The notes under the pieces are model-generated. The model saw only the letters and a program-made list of their open reading frames with translations, did not search any database and was not told the origin of the DNA. Positions 25,501-38,737 of a DNA stretch of 64,000 bases are shown here, piece by piece. The DNA is from Arbacia lixula (taxonomy: Eukaryota > Echinodermata > Echinoidea > Arbacioida > Arbaciidae), in contig OZ022586.1 of the NCBI GenBank assembly GCA_963669155.1, forward strand, positions 22,267,879-22,331,878. The letters run 5' to 3'. Each line of letters starts with the position of its first letter. Position 1 is the first letter of the stretch. A program made the position numbers and the translations under genes.

Positions 25501-28500
25501 CGAGTGTTATCCACATAATCCACATAACAACCCAGGTAGGTCTCATCTGTAAAATGTGAAACAAAATGGATATTAGAACCGAGGGAGGAACTCAGTGAGT
25601 GGACATGATGGAGAATGAAAAGGAACGACTAAGGTTATAAACATGATATGAAAGTGCTGAAGGACATCATTGATCAATGATATAATCATTGTGTTTCCGT
25701 TAATTTCACTTCTTTTGACATCAAAAGTGACAAAATGTATGTCGATAAAAGTCCTCCCAGATCTACCAAATATCCCTTGTGCTGACAAACTCCACCCCAA
25801 AAGCATTATAGGGGAGAGGAGCAGAACTTCCCCCCCCCTAAAAAAACAACAACAACAACAACACCCGGGCTACGCTAATGAAGCTGAGTGTGTATTGTGT
25901 ATTGGGTTGATAAGATAAGATATATTTCTGATTTATGCACGTTTTGAATGGCTGTAGTCGACAAAAATAATTTGTATCTACACAAATATCCTTCCTACCG
26001 TAACAAATTGCTGCTCCGATGGATGTTGTCGAACAAGAGTACAGAGGACACTCACCAATAGCTGTGTTACCTGTTAAGGATGCGGAGTCATGGAAACATA
26101 CGCGTGGTCAGTATGTGTGTGTGTGTGTGGGGGGGGGGGGGGTTGGGAAGGGGAGGTAGAGGGACAGCCAAACTGAATCCTAGTTGTCCGTTCAATAAAA
26201 AAAACACACACACACATTCTTTCTACACGGACATACACCTATACATGCATAGCATACACAAATGCATGTATCGAATGGCACGTCATTACAGATAATGTAA
26301 AATTCTCTTAGCATTGTATAGAAAGAGAATTGTTATCTCATTTGAGGGGGAATGTTGATTTGCATGTGATTACGCAACAAGTTATTGTTGCTACGTGAGC
26401 TGGAAGGGAGCTTGCGGGTTAGCTTTCATTCGCGGTCACCACACCATACAGACCACTAGCATATTTTTTTTTGCTCACAGCCACATACACTTAAGACTAT
26501 GGATACCAACGTGCAAACCGAGTGCAGAAAATCCAACCCCAACGCAACACTGGCGGATCAAGACTTTGTCGCCACAGTTTTAGATTCTAAACTCGAAAAA
26601 CTGAAACGCGAATTAACTGAAGAATCCAATTCGCAGCTCGAGGCGGCCGTGAAACGCCAAAAGCTCAAAATCATTCAAGAAGAAATCCTGTCAGCTCCAA
26701 TTTGATCACAACGAAGACGTGTGTGGAAAATTTGAGGAAGCCACCAAATCTATCGATACCGGAAAGCTTCAGAAGGCAAAGGACATACTTTCCGAAGCGC
26801 TCCAACACCCGACCTCATCTTGGCTACCAAATATGTTGGGCTTGCGGACAGTTCGGGCATCTTCAGTTCCAATGTCCTCAGAGAAGCGGAGGAGCCTCCC
26901 AGGGAGGAAACAAGCCCTAAGAGTGGAAAGATAAGTACCGAAAATACTTGTGTTTCATTTGAAAAAGATTACGAGATTACATCTTCTATGTTGAACTCTG
27001 AGACTCTCGGAGTGGTAGGCCGTTTGAATCGATGTAAACAATACTGGTATGAGAACTATAATCCTCCGACATTTGTGAAAGACATCTTGAATCACGGTTA
27101 CGTTATCCCGTTCAATAGCCTACCACCTAAGGCATATTTGAAAAATAACAGATCTAGCCTAGATCATCCTGATTTTGTTGAAAAAGCCATCGAAAAGCTC
27201 TTGGAAACAGGAAGTATGTATAAAGGAGCATTTGTCTCCACCATATGTTGTTAATCCGTTAACGGTATCGGAAGGAAAGAAACTTCGACTAGTGCTAGAC
27301 TTGAGGCACGTAAATCAATTCACTTACGTTACTAAGTTCAAGTACGAGGGTCTTCGTACTTTGGCGGATATCTTTTCACGTAATTTCTTTTTCTTCACTT
27401 TCGAGTTGGAATCTGGTTATCACCATATAGATATATTTGAACCACATCAAAGGTTTTTTGGATTTACCTGGAACTTCGGGGAGTCTAGCACCCGTTACTT
27501 TACCTTTTCCGTTTTACCATTCGGGTTTAATACAGCCAGTCATTGTTTCATGAAAATGCTTAGGCCATTAGTTACAAGATGGCGTTCAATGGGCCATAGC
27601 GCAATTCTTTACATCGACGACGGAATTTCAGGTCATGCTGATAGGGTATCTGCTCTCGCTGCAAGTCAAGTTGTTCGAAGGGATTTGGCTTTGTCAGGCC
27701 TTAAAGTCAGCGAGTCTAAAAGCTTTTTCGCCCCCCACCAATCGGGTCAATGGCTAGGTTTGTTGATTGATACAATTTCTATGCAATTCTCTCTACCAGA
27801 GAAAAAGATACAGAAAATTCAAGATTCCATCAGTCTTCTTTTGACCTCCCCCACTGAATTTGTTTCTGTACGAAAAATTGCACGCGCTACTGGTTTAATC
27901 ATTTAAGCATTCGAAGCCGTCGGGCCCCTCACAAGGCTCTTCATAAGGCATATGTACAGGACTTTAGAGTACGTCACGTGATTCTTGGTCAAGTAGAGTT
28001 CTTTTGTCAGAAGGAACCAAATTCGAGCTTGAATTTTGGCACAAGAATTTGTCTTCCGTTAATGAGCAACCCACAATGCCCTTTCGTTCTGTCACGTCAG
28101 CAGTATATTCAGATGCCAGCGATTCGGGTTACGGGGGTTTCGCAGTGGAATTCAACGATTCAATCTGTTCTAGTCTTTGGTCCGATTCAGAACAAAAGGA
28201 AAGTTCGACGAACAGTGAACTTCGCGCTATTCTTTACGTTCTAAGGTCCTTAGGGCCAAAGCGAGTTGGTCACAAGTTGAAATGGTATTCTGACAGCCGA
28301 AACACCTGCAGAATAATTTCATTTGGTAGCACTAATTCTTCCTTGCATGAATTGAGTATTCAATTATACAACGCATGTCTGGAATTCAACGTTACTATCG
28401 AGCCAGAATGGCTTCCGCGCGATTTAAACCAGCGGGCAGATGAATTAAGTAGAATCATTGACCCAGATGATTGGTCTTTAAATCGTAAGGTGTTCCTCAT

Positions 28501-31500
28501 GCTCGATAGATGTTTCGGTCCGCACACAGTAGATCGGTTCGCATCACATTATAATAACTACCGCGTTTCAATTCAAGGTACTGGAATCCCGGTTGCGAAG
28601 CCGCCGATTGTTTCACTCAAGACTGGCCTGGGGAGAACAATTGGGTATGCCCACCGGTGTCTTTTGTATTAAATGCTGTAAAACACATGATGAATTGTAA
28701 AGCAATCGGTACGGTAATAGTACCCCAATGGCCCTCGGCTGCCTTTTGGCCGGTTCTTTCGCCAGACATAGGTCATATTCGGAAATTCTTGTCAACACAC
28801 ATCGTGTTGCCTACCATTCAAGATTTATGCATATCAGGCAGAGGGCAGGCTATTGTGTACAAGCCAGGCAAGCGTTTGTTTGACCAGGGATGTGTTAGCA
28901 AGGAGGGACAACTCAACCATAATATATTCAAACATCTGTATGGATACTAAAGCGTGCTAATGAATGTCAAAAGCATTCCACAATCACTGCAATGCTTTGA
29001 AGTCCCATGCGCGGCACCGTCATTTTGCTATCGTCAACTTGGAAAGCAGTATCTTTAATTGCCTGTTTTGTTTCTCGAAGCTGTGTTTCTTATCACATTT
29101 TTTTGTAATTTCAAGAAAGTTAAGGGGCAACACCTCTAAAGATCCTGTTTTCGTTTTTCTTCTAAATAATTGTTGAATGATGCACAAACGGAGATAAAAG
29201 ATAATATTCTTACTTGCATAATTAACAAATTTCTTCACTTTCCGGAGATTTCCGGAAATGTCGGATTCAATCATTATCAAAATCATATATTAAGCTGCTT
29301 ATTTTCATTAACAGAGTTTGCGTGAATTTGCGTGCAAATGAGATATTTTACTCTAAAAAACTGTTTATTTTTGTTCGCTGATATCGCTTTTCCTCACAAA
29401 AGTATTGATGCAATCCAACAGAAGTGGACAAGCGAAATAAGACTCTACATTTCTGTTGTTCTCTCTGAGAAACCGTTGCTAGGCAATCGTGTTCGTCATT
29501 GTTAAAACACGTGAAAAGCACATGCTGAGACCACGCAATTTTTCGGCGGTGCCACGCATGGGCTCAAAGAAAGAATGTTGTTTCATATCCTTCCATAACA
29601 TATCCCTGGTTTGACGGTGCACTTCCTTTCAAGCTAATCGCTTTGAGGTATGACTTTCGAACGGCATGAACCCCCCCCCCCCTCCCCTTCATGTCCACGG
29701 ATGATAATACGTTCATTTGAATTCATTTTTGAAGGTTCAGACAGAAAACCTTGCGATTGTATCACATGTTTAAACTTTTTGTAAGTTTTGAACCCATGAC
29801 AGACAGAATTAAACAATATATATGTTTGGTATTCGTAATGATGTGAATTTCATATATACTAATAATTTGCACTCGAAGTGCTCCAGTTCATGAGAGAAGC
29901 TCGTGGAATTTAGCCCTTTTGGTTTAGCCCACAGGAGGCAGTTATAGTTTAGCCCTTAGGAGACAGTTTTGGTTTAGCCCACAGGAGGCAGTTATGATTC
30001 AGCCCTCAGGCGGCAGTTATGGTTTAGCCCTCAGGAGGCAGTTATGGTTTAGCCCTCAGGAGGCAGTTTTTGTTTAGCCCTCAGGAGGCAGTTTTTGTTT
30101 AGCCCTCAGGAGGCAGTTATGGTTTAGCCCTCGGGAGGCAGTTATGGTTTAGCCCTCAGGAGGCAGTTATGGTTTAGCCCTCAGGAGGCAGTTTTTGTTT
30201 AGCCCTCAGGAGGCAGTTTTTGTTTAGCCCTCAGGTGGCAGTTATGGTTTAGCACTCAGGAGGCAGTTATGGTTTAGCCCTCAGGAGGCAGTTTTTGTTT
30301 AGCCCTCAGGAGGCAGTTATGGTTTAGCCCACAGGAGGCAGTTATGGTTTAGCCCACAGGAGGCAGTTATGGTTTAGCCCTCAGGAGGCAGTTATGGTTT
30401 AACCCTCAGGAGGCAGTTATGGTTTAGCCCTCAGGAGGCAGTTTTTGTTTAGCCCTCAGGAGGCAGTTTTTGTTTAGCCCTCAGGAGGCAGTTATGGTTT
30501 AGCCCACAGGAGGCAGTTATGGTTTAGCCCTCAGGAGGCAGTTATGGTTTAGCCCTCAGGAGGCAGTTATGGTTTAGCCCTCAGGAGGCAGTTTTTGTTT
30601 AGCCCTCAGGAGGCAGTTATGGTTTAGCCCACAGGAGGCAGTTATGGTTTAGCCCACAGGAGGCAGTTATGAATTTGTCCACGTGAGGAAGATATGGATC
30701 ATTCCACGAGAGCCATTTATGAAATAGCCCATGGGCGGTTTTTGCTTATACAAAAATTGATGAAGTGACAATTATACTTGGATTATTATTCTGATATATT
30801 ATATACTTTATATGCTGATATTCAGAGCTAAAGGTTAACTGGGGATAAGTTTCATTGTTTCTTAAATTTTGAGATACATCATGAGCATTCTTTGATTTTC
30901 GGACAACGAGTGCTGCAATATTTTCAACCTTTAAGTGTAACATAAGTGGTGTAGAATGTTTTGATGATATCAAAGAAAACAACGATTTCTGTTTGTACAC
31001 ACACAGAATTTAGTCCTGTAAGAAAGCCGCTCTCTCGATTTGCAGTTCATTTACTGCCTTTTCTTTTTCAGATGTTCTCATCTCTGGAACATGGGCTGAC
31101 TTCTCTTCAGACACAAAGATTACAACCAACAAATATCTTCTCGGCTTAATGTCCTCCCTACAAGACACCGTTTTGAGGTCTAAGGCACCTGCTACAAAGG
31201 ATAAATACTTGGGCGGCTGGAAGCGTTGGAAAATATTCGCAGCCCAGCATGATCTACAGGCTTTTCCTGCGAAGCCAGCTCATCTTACCCTATACATTCA
31301 GCACTTAGTGAATTCCGCCGCAAGCATTTCTCAGATCGACACCGCCGTTTATAGTATTCGTTGGGCACACTCTCTGGCTGATATCTCACCATCTCCTACT
31401 GATAGTCCTATCGTTAAATCAGCCGTTGAAGGATCGCGTCGAAGTCTCGCTAGACCAAAGTCGCCAAAAGAGCCAATATCTTCTTCAGACTTGGCACATG

Positions 31501-34368
31501 CTTCTGTTCTCGATATTCGTCTTCTATTCATTTGCTTTGTAGCTTTCGCTGGTATGTTGAGGTGTGACGAGATTATTTCTGTTTGTACGAGATATATATC
31601 TTTCTTCCATTACCATATGGCTTTGTACGTTCCAAGGAGGAAAAATGATAAGTACCGCCAAGGTCACACAGAGTTCATTGCTAGGTCAGGAAATCCTTCT
31701 TGCCCAGTAGCTATGTCAGAGAGATATATTGCCATGTTGGGTATTTCTGATAAGCCATCTCACCCCCCTTGTCTGTGGTTTCAAGCGTACGAAACGTCAT
31801 GGTCTCAAACCTACATGCAAACCCTTGTCCTACACGACCGTTAGAGACATTATAGTCAATGGTCTCTCATCGTACAAGGTTCCTTCTACACTCGGAACCC
31901 ACAGTTTAAGATCTGGCGGAGCATCAGAAGCCGCTTCAAGCTCGGTTAACGAGAGATGTATCACACGGCAAGGCGGCTGGAAGTCCATATCTTCAAAGGA
32001 CATGTACATACAAGATTCAATTTCCAGTAAATTATCCGTCACAGGGACAATGAATCTCTGAATTTATGTTTCAATCAAATGTTTAGTGATCCAGGGGCTT
32101 CACTCAAGATAATTACGGTGTTTTCTCTCTTATCTCTGTTTTGAAAATGATAATATATCTTATTTCTTCATTTCTTCTCTTTCTAGTTTTTTGTTTATTC
32201 GTATAGACAAAGCGGAAATACTTTGACGGTTGTACCTTTAATAGTTGAGAAGTACATTGGCACAGCGTTGGTGTGCATATATCATTACTAATATAATTAC
32301 TCATCCTGATTCCATCCGAACTTTTACCTCGCGCTATTTGTTGTAGAGGTGTCGGTGACCGCACTCTCCCAAGTGTAAACCCGTTATTAAACAAATTGAT
32401 TACAAATATAAGAAACAATGTTGTTTGCCTTTGTTTCTGTGTGAAGATAGGTGACTGAAATGATATTGTAAAATTCTCTTAGCATTGTATAGAAAGAGAA
32501 TTGTTATCTCATTTGAGGGGGAATGTTGATTTGCATGTGATTACGCAACAAGTTATTGTTGCTACGTGAGCTGGAAGGGAGCTTGCGGGTTAGCTTTCAT
32601 TCGCGGTCACCACACCATACAGACCACTAGCATATTTTTTCTTCCCTGCAACCTTCTTATGATCACAGAGGTTTATAAACTCTTTTTGTTATGGTGTCAA
32701 ACAGTTATTTTCCGTTCAGATGACGGATTGGGTTAGTATACGTTGTAGGTTGACCTTGGAGCTAATTTCTTGGTCCGCTCGATCGCCTTAACGGGGTCAG
32801 ATAGGAATTTCAGAGAATTTTCCTTGATAGGTTTAGCTCTGTTTTCGCCTATCTCAAGGTCCGGGATTCTGCTTGTTTATGCAAGCAAAATCGTTTATTT
32901 ACCAAGATTGAACGGTAACTTCAAAAAAAAAAAAAAAAAATCATTAAATCAATATTATTCTGGTTATCGTATCACAATTCTAATTACAAAGGAATTCACA
33001 CGTGATCGGTCAGTGCATTTGATATGCGACTAAAGCCCTCAATGTCGGTGTTTCTTGAATACGCAAGAATTACACGTATATACATGAGAGTAATGTTCTT
33101 CAAAATGACTATGACTAGTCTCAGTTATTAATGTCAGTTTGCCAGCTAGAGTACGCTGAAGATGCCAGCTGTTATTTTGTATGTCTTCAAGGTGCCATTA
33201 TTTTTGTTGAGAATGATTTGTTGTAGAGGTGTCGGTGACCGCACTCTCCCAAGTGTAAACCCGTTATTAAACAAATTGATTACAAATATAAGAAACAATG
33301 TTGTTTGCCTTTGTTTCTGTGTGAAGATAGGTGACTGAAATGAGATTGTTTAATCCTGTTGTCGAGCCCTGTTGATTACATCTGTCTCGGAGGTTACGTA
33401 CATGTATGTCGAGGTTCAAAACCGTAACTTGGTACGTACCAGGTATCATGCACGTACCTTCGGTTGGTTGTGTGAGGATACTTCCAAAAGAAATTCAGAT
33501 TGACACCCCCCCCCCCTTTAATTAAAAACTTAAAAGGAAATGTAAGATGACCTTGTTATAACATTACAATGGTAATGAAGGAAGGGATGTTAGGCATGTC
33601 TTGAGGGGCACAAATATCTGGCAGATAACAATTGTGGTTGGTGGATTAAATGGTAGCATCGATTTAACTAATGTGTAGGCAATATTACATACGCATGTTT
33701 GTTTACACTATGATGATAAACTCACATTTTTGTTTTTACGAATCCCATGGGGACATCTCCGTGAGGTTAAAGGATATTTGAATAGCAGGCATATCTTGAA
33801 GACATACATACACATTACGATCATATACCTACCTATCTGGCATTGGAGAAATGTAGTTGGTTGTCCCAGTTCACTCCCGAAAGGTGATTTAGTAATAGCC
33901 CTGTTAGTTCCATTGGCTCCGATGTGTTCACAGACAAGTCTAGCATCGTGGAAATCAAAGTTGACCCCACACGTCGTCTGCCACGTGTCATTATCTGTGG
34001 TGTACTCCACGGTGCCTTCATAGCGTGATGGGCCATTCACAAGGCGGACGTCTGGGCCAAACATATCAAGTATCATTAGATATACAACACTGAATGAATT
34101 AACACTTCAAAATCAGTATGATTATACACAATGTGGTGACATGTTAACCCCTGTTTGTCACATGTGCCGTTCCACATTGTAATGCACACAAATCCTATAG
34201 AGCAGCAGTTTATCTGACACACAAAAGGTTCACCATTCACAATTCTATAATCACTGCAACTAAACCAGCATAATGGTCTCAGAACTCACCTACGACCATG
34301 CCACCAGATAGTAATGGAGTGAAGGTAGCTACAAGCAAGACGAACCAGACTAGAAACATGACATCCAT
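22516..34368 (-). CDS. R2: SRCR-WSC-stalk-TM receptor with tyrosine-rich tail
   Basis: Exons, 5' to 3': 34368-34290 signal peptide (MDVMFLVWFVLLVATFTPLL); 34051-33833 and 26070-25999 SRCR; 25546-25244 WSC, three residues longer than R4; 24887-24813, 24321-24214 and 23836-23729 Ser/Thr stalk; TM exon ending 23381; 22984-22516 tail. With the usual TM boundary the join is 1521 nt, 506 residues. Tail motifs are NNYDEI (like Src-family SH2 targets), VNYAVV, ALYAVSTK, GDLYAMPDK, DALYAMPDK and NPIYT. The TM exon acceptor reads CTGG where R1, R3 and R4 have CTAG, so the standard AG is lost. The next AG, 9 nt inside the exon, keeps frame and would remove three residues. Intron 2 has grown to 7.8 kb through a YR retrotransposon. 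Role as in R1: probable surface receptor, ligand unknown. Confidence 0.75.
26296..26469 (+). repeat. Split direct repeat A1 of the YR element
   Basis: 174 bp starting tgtaaaattctcttag and ending in agcatatttttt. By eye it is identical to A2 at 32467-32640. Confidence 0.9.
29911..30670 (+). repeat. 25-bp minisatellite, about 30 copies, inside the YR element
   Basis: The unit is close to ggtttagccctcaggaggca plus gttat, with a variant ending gtttt. Variants 'ccctcagg', 'cccacagg' and 'gttat'/'gtttt' recur in blocks, for example the pair of 'cccacagg' units near 30325-30360 and again near 30625-30665. That suggests expansion by higher-order block copying. It lies between the RNase H and recombinase regions. 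The outer copies at both edges are degenerate. Confidence 0.95.
32336..32640 (+). repeat. Internal B1-A2 repeat junction of the YR element
   Basis: B1 (32336-32466) abuts A2 (32467-32640). B1 matches B2 at 33216-33344 with about one difference over 130 bp; A2 matches A1. This adjacent B1A2 block is thought to serve circle formation during replication of split-repeat YR elements. Confidence 0.85.
33216..33344 (+). repeat. Split direct repeat B2, right end of the YR element
   Basis: Starts atttgttgtagaggtgtcgg. Host intron resumes right after it, around 'attgtttaatcctgttgtcg', matching R1, R3 and R4. Confidence 0.85.
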
Positions 34369-34439
34369 TCTGAACGGAACAATTTTGTCGATATCGAATT
34401 AGTTTTGCGATATGCTACATCAGCTACCAGTCAGCTAGG

Positions 34440-34503
34440 CGCTTTAATGATTGTCGTATGTCCTCCCTACGAAGCGACGTAAGACGTGTGAAGATAGATT
34501 AAT
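34440..34503 (-). promoter_or_regulatory. Conserved upstream block of R2
   Basis: Same block as at 19264-19330, about 72 bp before the R2 start codon, with TTACGTCG and CATTAAAGC on the minus strand. Confidence 0.5.
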
Positions 34504-35970
34504 CGTGACAAATGAAATCTAATGAGTACAATCTGGCACCAAGATAGATCCGGTCATAGTTCCATCTTCGTACTCCACCTTCGCGTAGACCAGATACAAT
34601 GGTTAAACAGCAATGTCCTTCATCCTACTATTCCGAGGTGAAACATAATTTGCTTGTCATGGTTGATATTTTTTGCTTCTTTAATGACCAGTTTGTCCTG
34701 CGTACGAATCGACAACCCTGCGTCACAAAAATGAATCAAATGCATCACGTACCAACTGTGGTATAAAGTGACACGCGAAGTGCACTAGTTGTATTCCATT
34801 GCATGGCTTTACATGCAGCATCCCAATGATTTGCATTATACCTGTCTACTTCTTCCTTCTAGATAAGTCGTGTGTAATGACTGTATAGTTCATTGCTAAC
34901 TGCGAACAACATTCATAACGCGCGTTCGATATCACACACATTTCATATCATTCTTACCAAACAATGCAACAAGGCAACAATGGTGCGAAAGAAAAGCACA
35001 ATAGACAGCCAGGCAGAAATGCGGAATTTACGGTTGAGAAGGTATCCGGAATACTGTGCAAATACTGGCTTTAAAGTAGAGAGAGAGGAGGGGGGAGGGG
35101 GGGGGGGGGGCAGAGACAGAGAGAGACGGAGAGAGGCAGAGAGAGACAGAGAGAGAGAGAGAAAGAGAGACAGAGACAGAGAGAGCAGTTAGTGGGAATC
35201 TGAAAGAGGAGAAGGGGGGGGGGGGTGGCAGGGAACTTATTAGGGATATTGCTTCTGTCGTTAGTAAACCAGCGTTCACAAAATTGTGTAATATTAAAAG
35301 ACTCTATTAGTTAGTCGAATCAACACATAATCTTTACTTTAACGTTTGTTACATTTATTGGTTTGTTGGGGGAAATACTTTTTTTTTACTGCGGGGATTG
35401 GAAGAATAGAAATTGAATCGAGAAGGGTAATTCTTAATTGCCCGTGATGAGTGCCACTGTCATATTTCCTATGAATAAAAGTATCTGAAATAAACATTGA
35501 ATGTCACATTGTGCAGTCACGGAACATAACCCTGGTCTGCCGCAATTTTGTTCAGTGAATAGCAAACGGATCCCCGCTACAGAGATAAACAAGGCTAAAC
35601 AGTTTTAGATATCATTTATTGTGTACATCATATTTTTCCAATCCATAATCATGTCGCTAACTTGAGTTTTCTGCTCTCTAAGCAACCCCGGTCTTATCAA
35701 ACTTCTCATGTGACGTCAGAGCATGTTGGCAAGACAACTGGTTCTATACTATGTGGATTTAATCAACAGTTGTGATCATAGCAAGATCCCTCAATGAGAG
35801 ACCAGTATAACGCTCACTTGAGCATGTTGAGTGATGTTGTTCAGAACCAGAATTTTGCCCAGCAATGGGCATGACGACACCACCTCGGTACTCTACTCAG
35901 AGATATTTGCGAGGACATAGCACAATGTTCTAGTCAAAATGGATTACGCCGTGCAGCTACATGAGAATGT

Positions 35971-36105
35971 GAAATTCTCTTAGCATTGTATGGAAAGAGA
36001 CTTGTTATCTAATTTGAAGGGAATGTTGATTTGTGTTATGTGTTGTTCAGGTGTCGGTGATCGCACTCTCCCAGGTGTAAAACAAATTTTGAAACATTCG
36101 CACAT
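35971..36105. mobile_element. YR-element remnant, duplicate of that at 20742
   Basis: Fused A-like and B-like terminal repeat pieces, as in the R1-R2 spacer. The hAT-like insertion follows immediately at 36106. Confidence 0.6.
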
Positions 36106-37183
36106 CAGTCAGAGCCCTTCTCCGTTATCGGAGAATGAACAAGTTCTCCGAAAATGGAGAATATGTCGCAATCATCGAGCCTCCCTCGGTTCACCTACTT
36201 TCGCCTACGCGTGCAAAGTGAATGGCAAACCGCGACCGCTAACCAAATAAATGATTTGAAAAATTCATATTAAAAATGCCACCGGTTAGATTATCGTGTA
36301 AAGGAATTATGTTAACTAAACAGTATTAAGGTTTCATCACGAAAAATTAAAAGATGATCTATCCGGTGGAACTTTTGTTATTGGCAAAATGAATCCGTAC
36401 CCGAGCATTCAATTTTCAAATTGTGATGCAGATAGCCTAATTCAATACGTCGGGATTATCATTCGTCAAACACGTACAATACACATACGCATTTACCGTA
36501 GCGGTTAATGCATGCGCTATGCACACCAGCGCACTCACCCAAGCTAGCATCGCAATCCTACTTGATCGTTAGCGGTTATTCAGTTGTCTTTGTATTATCG
36601 CTTTAGCTACAGTCCTATTGGAAATATGATCCATTATTTTATGATGTTTTCGTAACATGAAAACATCAGTTGATGGGAAATATTCTTCAGTGAACAAGTG
36701 CTGCAATCGATCGCACAGAGTCTGCACGTTCACAGTTGAGGAAAACACATCTGCAGCGGAATCCAAAGGAACAGCTACCGGGGAGCGCCGGTTGCTGTCT
36801 CTGTCAGCTCCGCTTGCGCCGCTTGCTTGCAGTCGAACTTCGTAGCTCTATCTAAATTGCCCGCTCCAAGCAAAAGTGAGTTTATCGAGGAAAACCCGTG
36901 GTTTCTGAAAGCAGCCCAAAAGCGGCACCATTCCTATTTTGTATGTGAGGCTTGCTGCAAGCATTTCAATCGTGTTCTGATAGGGACTTCGGCTTCAAAC
37001 TCGCAGCGGGCACACATAGTTTTCAATTTCGAATAGAACAGGCAGCCTGGAAGGAGAATACGATCTAACGGCTCAATGCGAGCCGTTCGCATCGAATTAT
37101 TTGCGCATCACCGAATATGCTCCGATAATGGATAATACTGTACATGTAGTCTATTCGCCGTTTCGGGCTAAGGGACTTAGCTG
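36106..37183 (+). mobile_element. 1.08-kb hAT-like DNA transposon remnant
   Basis: The R1-R2 spacer shows the empty site ttcgcacatagtcc. Here CACAT is repeated on both sides (36101-36105 and 37184-37188). The insert begins CAGTCAGAGCCCTT and ends ...AAGGGACTTAGCTG, imperfect inverted ends starting CAG. Around 36870-37020 the plus strand reads ENPWFLKAAQ, then FVCEACCKHFN and a later SQRAH, resembling the zinc-finger (BED-like) start of a hAT transposase. No catalytic domain remains. A 5-bp duplication is short for hAT, so the class is tentative. Confidence 0.55.
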
Positions 37184-38737
37184 CACATAGTCCACATAAC
37201 ACATACCATCATAAATACAATTACACATATATGCACATGTCATGTAAATAGCAATACTACTACCATGACTACTGCAAAGATACAAAGACCGAGACACTTA
37301 GTTTACTAGAGATATTTTTTATTCCCTCTTCTGTCCTTGTGGGCGGTCCTTTACCATATCAGTCAAGGTTTCTCCACCTTTTGTTGTTGCAATGTATACT
37401 TCGATAAAGAAATCAAGGTGTCCATTATGCAATTTTGCGCTGAATAATCTTTCATTACTGTTACTATAGAATTGCCATTTCAAGCCAAGAATTTCAATAA
37501 TTAGACAAGGGTTGTGATGAATATTCATTGATGTATTATCTGACATACGCGATTGGTATGTCAATAAGACATGCTAAAATAATGGCAATTACTCTTATAC
37601 ATTTCAAACATTGGATAAAATGAACTAAAATCAACTGCTTTCCTAATAGGGACAAGTATATAAAGTATACACACACCTCACTCGTATCATGACGGCAAAG
37701 TAGACAAAATTGACTTGCTATATCAATCAAAGATGCGCGTGTTTATGTAAATAGCGCTTAGTATACAAGTATATACCCAAAAGGTCACGAATATATTTTT
37801 TCAAGCCAGATCATTATTATGATAAGGAAATTTGATGAATGCAATTTCATAGAAAAAAGCACACGATAAACTGGCATGGTAGATTTTTACTGTAGAAAAA
37901 GGTAAATTACGCTAAACCATATGTATTATACACAACACACTATAAATGCAACAATCAATGTATAAACTGGTCCAGCCAGGATTTGTTCACTAGAGAAATG
38001 ACAAATAAAAGTTTCTATTTTGTCATTATCTGTGACAAAACCTACATTGAAGCAATATAAGAAAATCAGTAGAACTTATAATGTACATGACTTTTGTATA
38101 CTTAGAAAAAGTAAACGTAAATTTAATACTCAGATATGTACTTTATCACTGGTGATACCATTCAATATCTACGAGTCTAAGAAAACCAGCAGCATGTCTA
38201 CATTATGCCGAAAATTTACAAATTTGTTTCCAGTTGCAGTAGCATGACCAGCTGAAATAAAAGTGTAGGCTTTCGAATATAATTTATAAAAGCATTAACG
38301 AATCACACTGAGCAATAGAAATCGCATGCTCGATTTTGTAAATTGATGCAAAAGACAGCTCAAAAATACTCTTTCCCTTATTTACAAGATGAACAAGCCA
38401 TCTAAGGTAGAAGCCATACAAAATATGGAACATGAACATTCCTACACAAAACTGTGTTTAGATTTTTTTTCTGTACAGGGCAGTTGTGTTATAGAAAAGT
38501 GGTACTCTTAGATAAAACGTTTGAGAGAAAAGAAGAAAAATAAAAGCGCAAATCATCTGCTTCGAAGGCACCAGTACTATTAATCAAAAGGCACAGACAA
38601 GATAACAAAACTATGAGAAGGGTGATTAAAGTACATGTTAACATATCCGTCAATTTACTTGCGTGTGACCGTGTTTCAATTTACGCATGCTCTTTAGATC
38701 CTCAAAGAAAATATCCTCACACCTAACTTAAACATTT

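Larger units (their letters stand above)
26296..33344 (+). mobile_element. DIRS/PAT-like tyrosine-recombinase retrotransposon in R2 intron 2 (broken)
   Basis: A roughly 7-kb element on the plus strand with split direct repeats in the order A1 (26296-26469), coding region, B1 (32336-32466), A2 (32467-32640), B2 (33216-33344). This order is typical of PAT/Ngaro-type YR elements. Parts in order: a gag-like region with a CCHC knuckle (about 26.5-26.95 kb), reverse transcriptase with a YIDD motif (27.1-27.9 kb), RNase H (28.0-28.65 kb), a 25-bp minisatellite (29.9-30.7 kb) and a tyrosine recombinase with an HSLR box (31.15-32.06 kb). No target-site duplication is seen at the host intron join, as expected for this class. 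The coding region looks broken, with perhaps four to six breaks. A1 and A2 appear identical, so it is young. Confidence 0.85.
34505..38390. other. R2-R3 spacer
   Basis: Aligned end to end with the R1-R2 spacer apart from the hAT-like insertion at 36106-37183. It contains GA-rich low-complexity DNA at 35080-35185 and the R3 distal AATAAA at 37318-37323. No supported gene. Confidence 0.6.

Noticed and set aside
29911-30670. CRISPR-like regular repeat array
   Set aside because: The 25-bp units are contiguous with no unique spacers; it is a minisatellite in a eukaryotic element.
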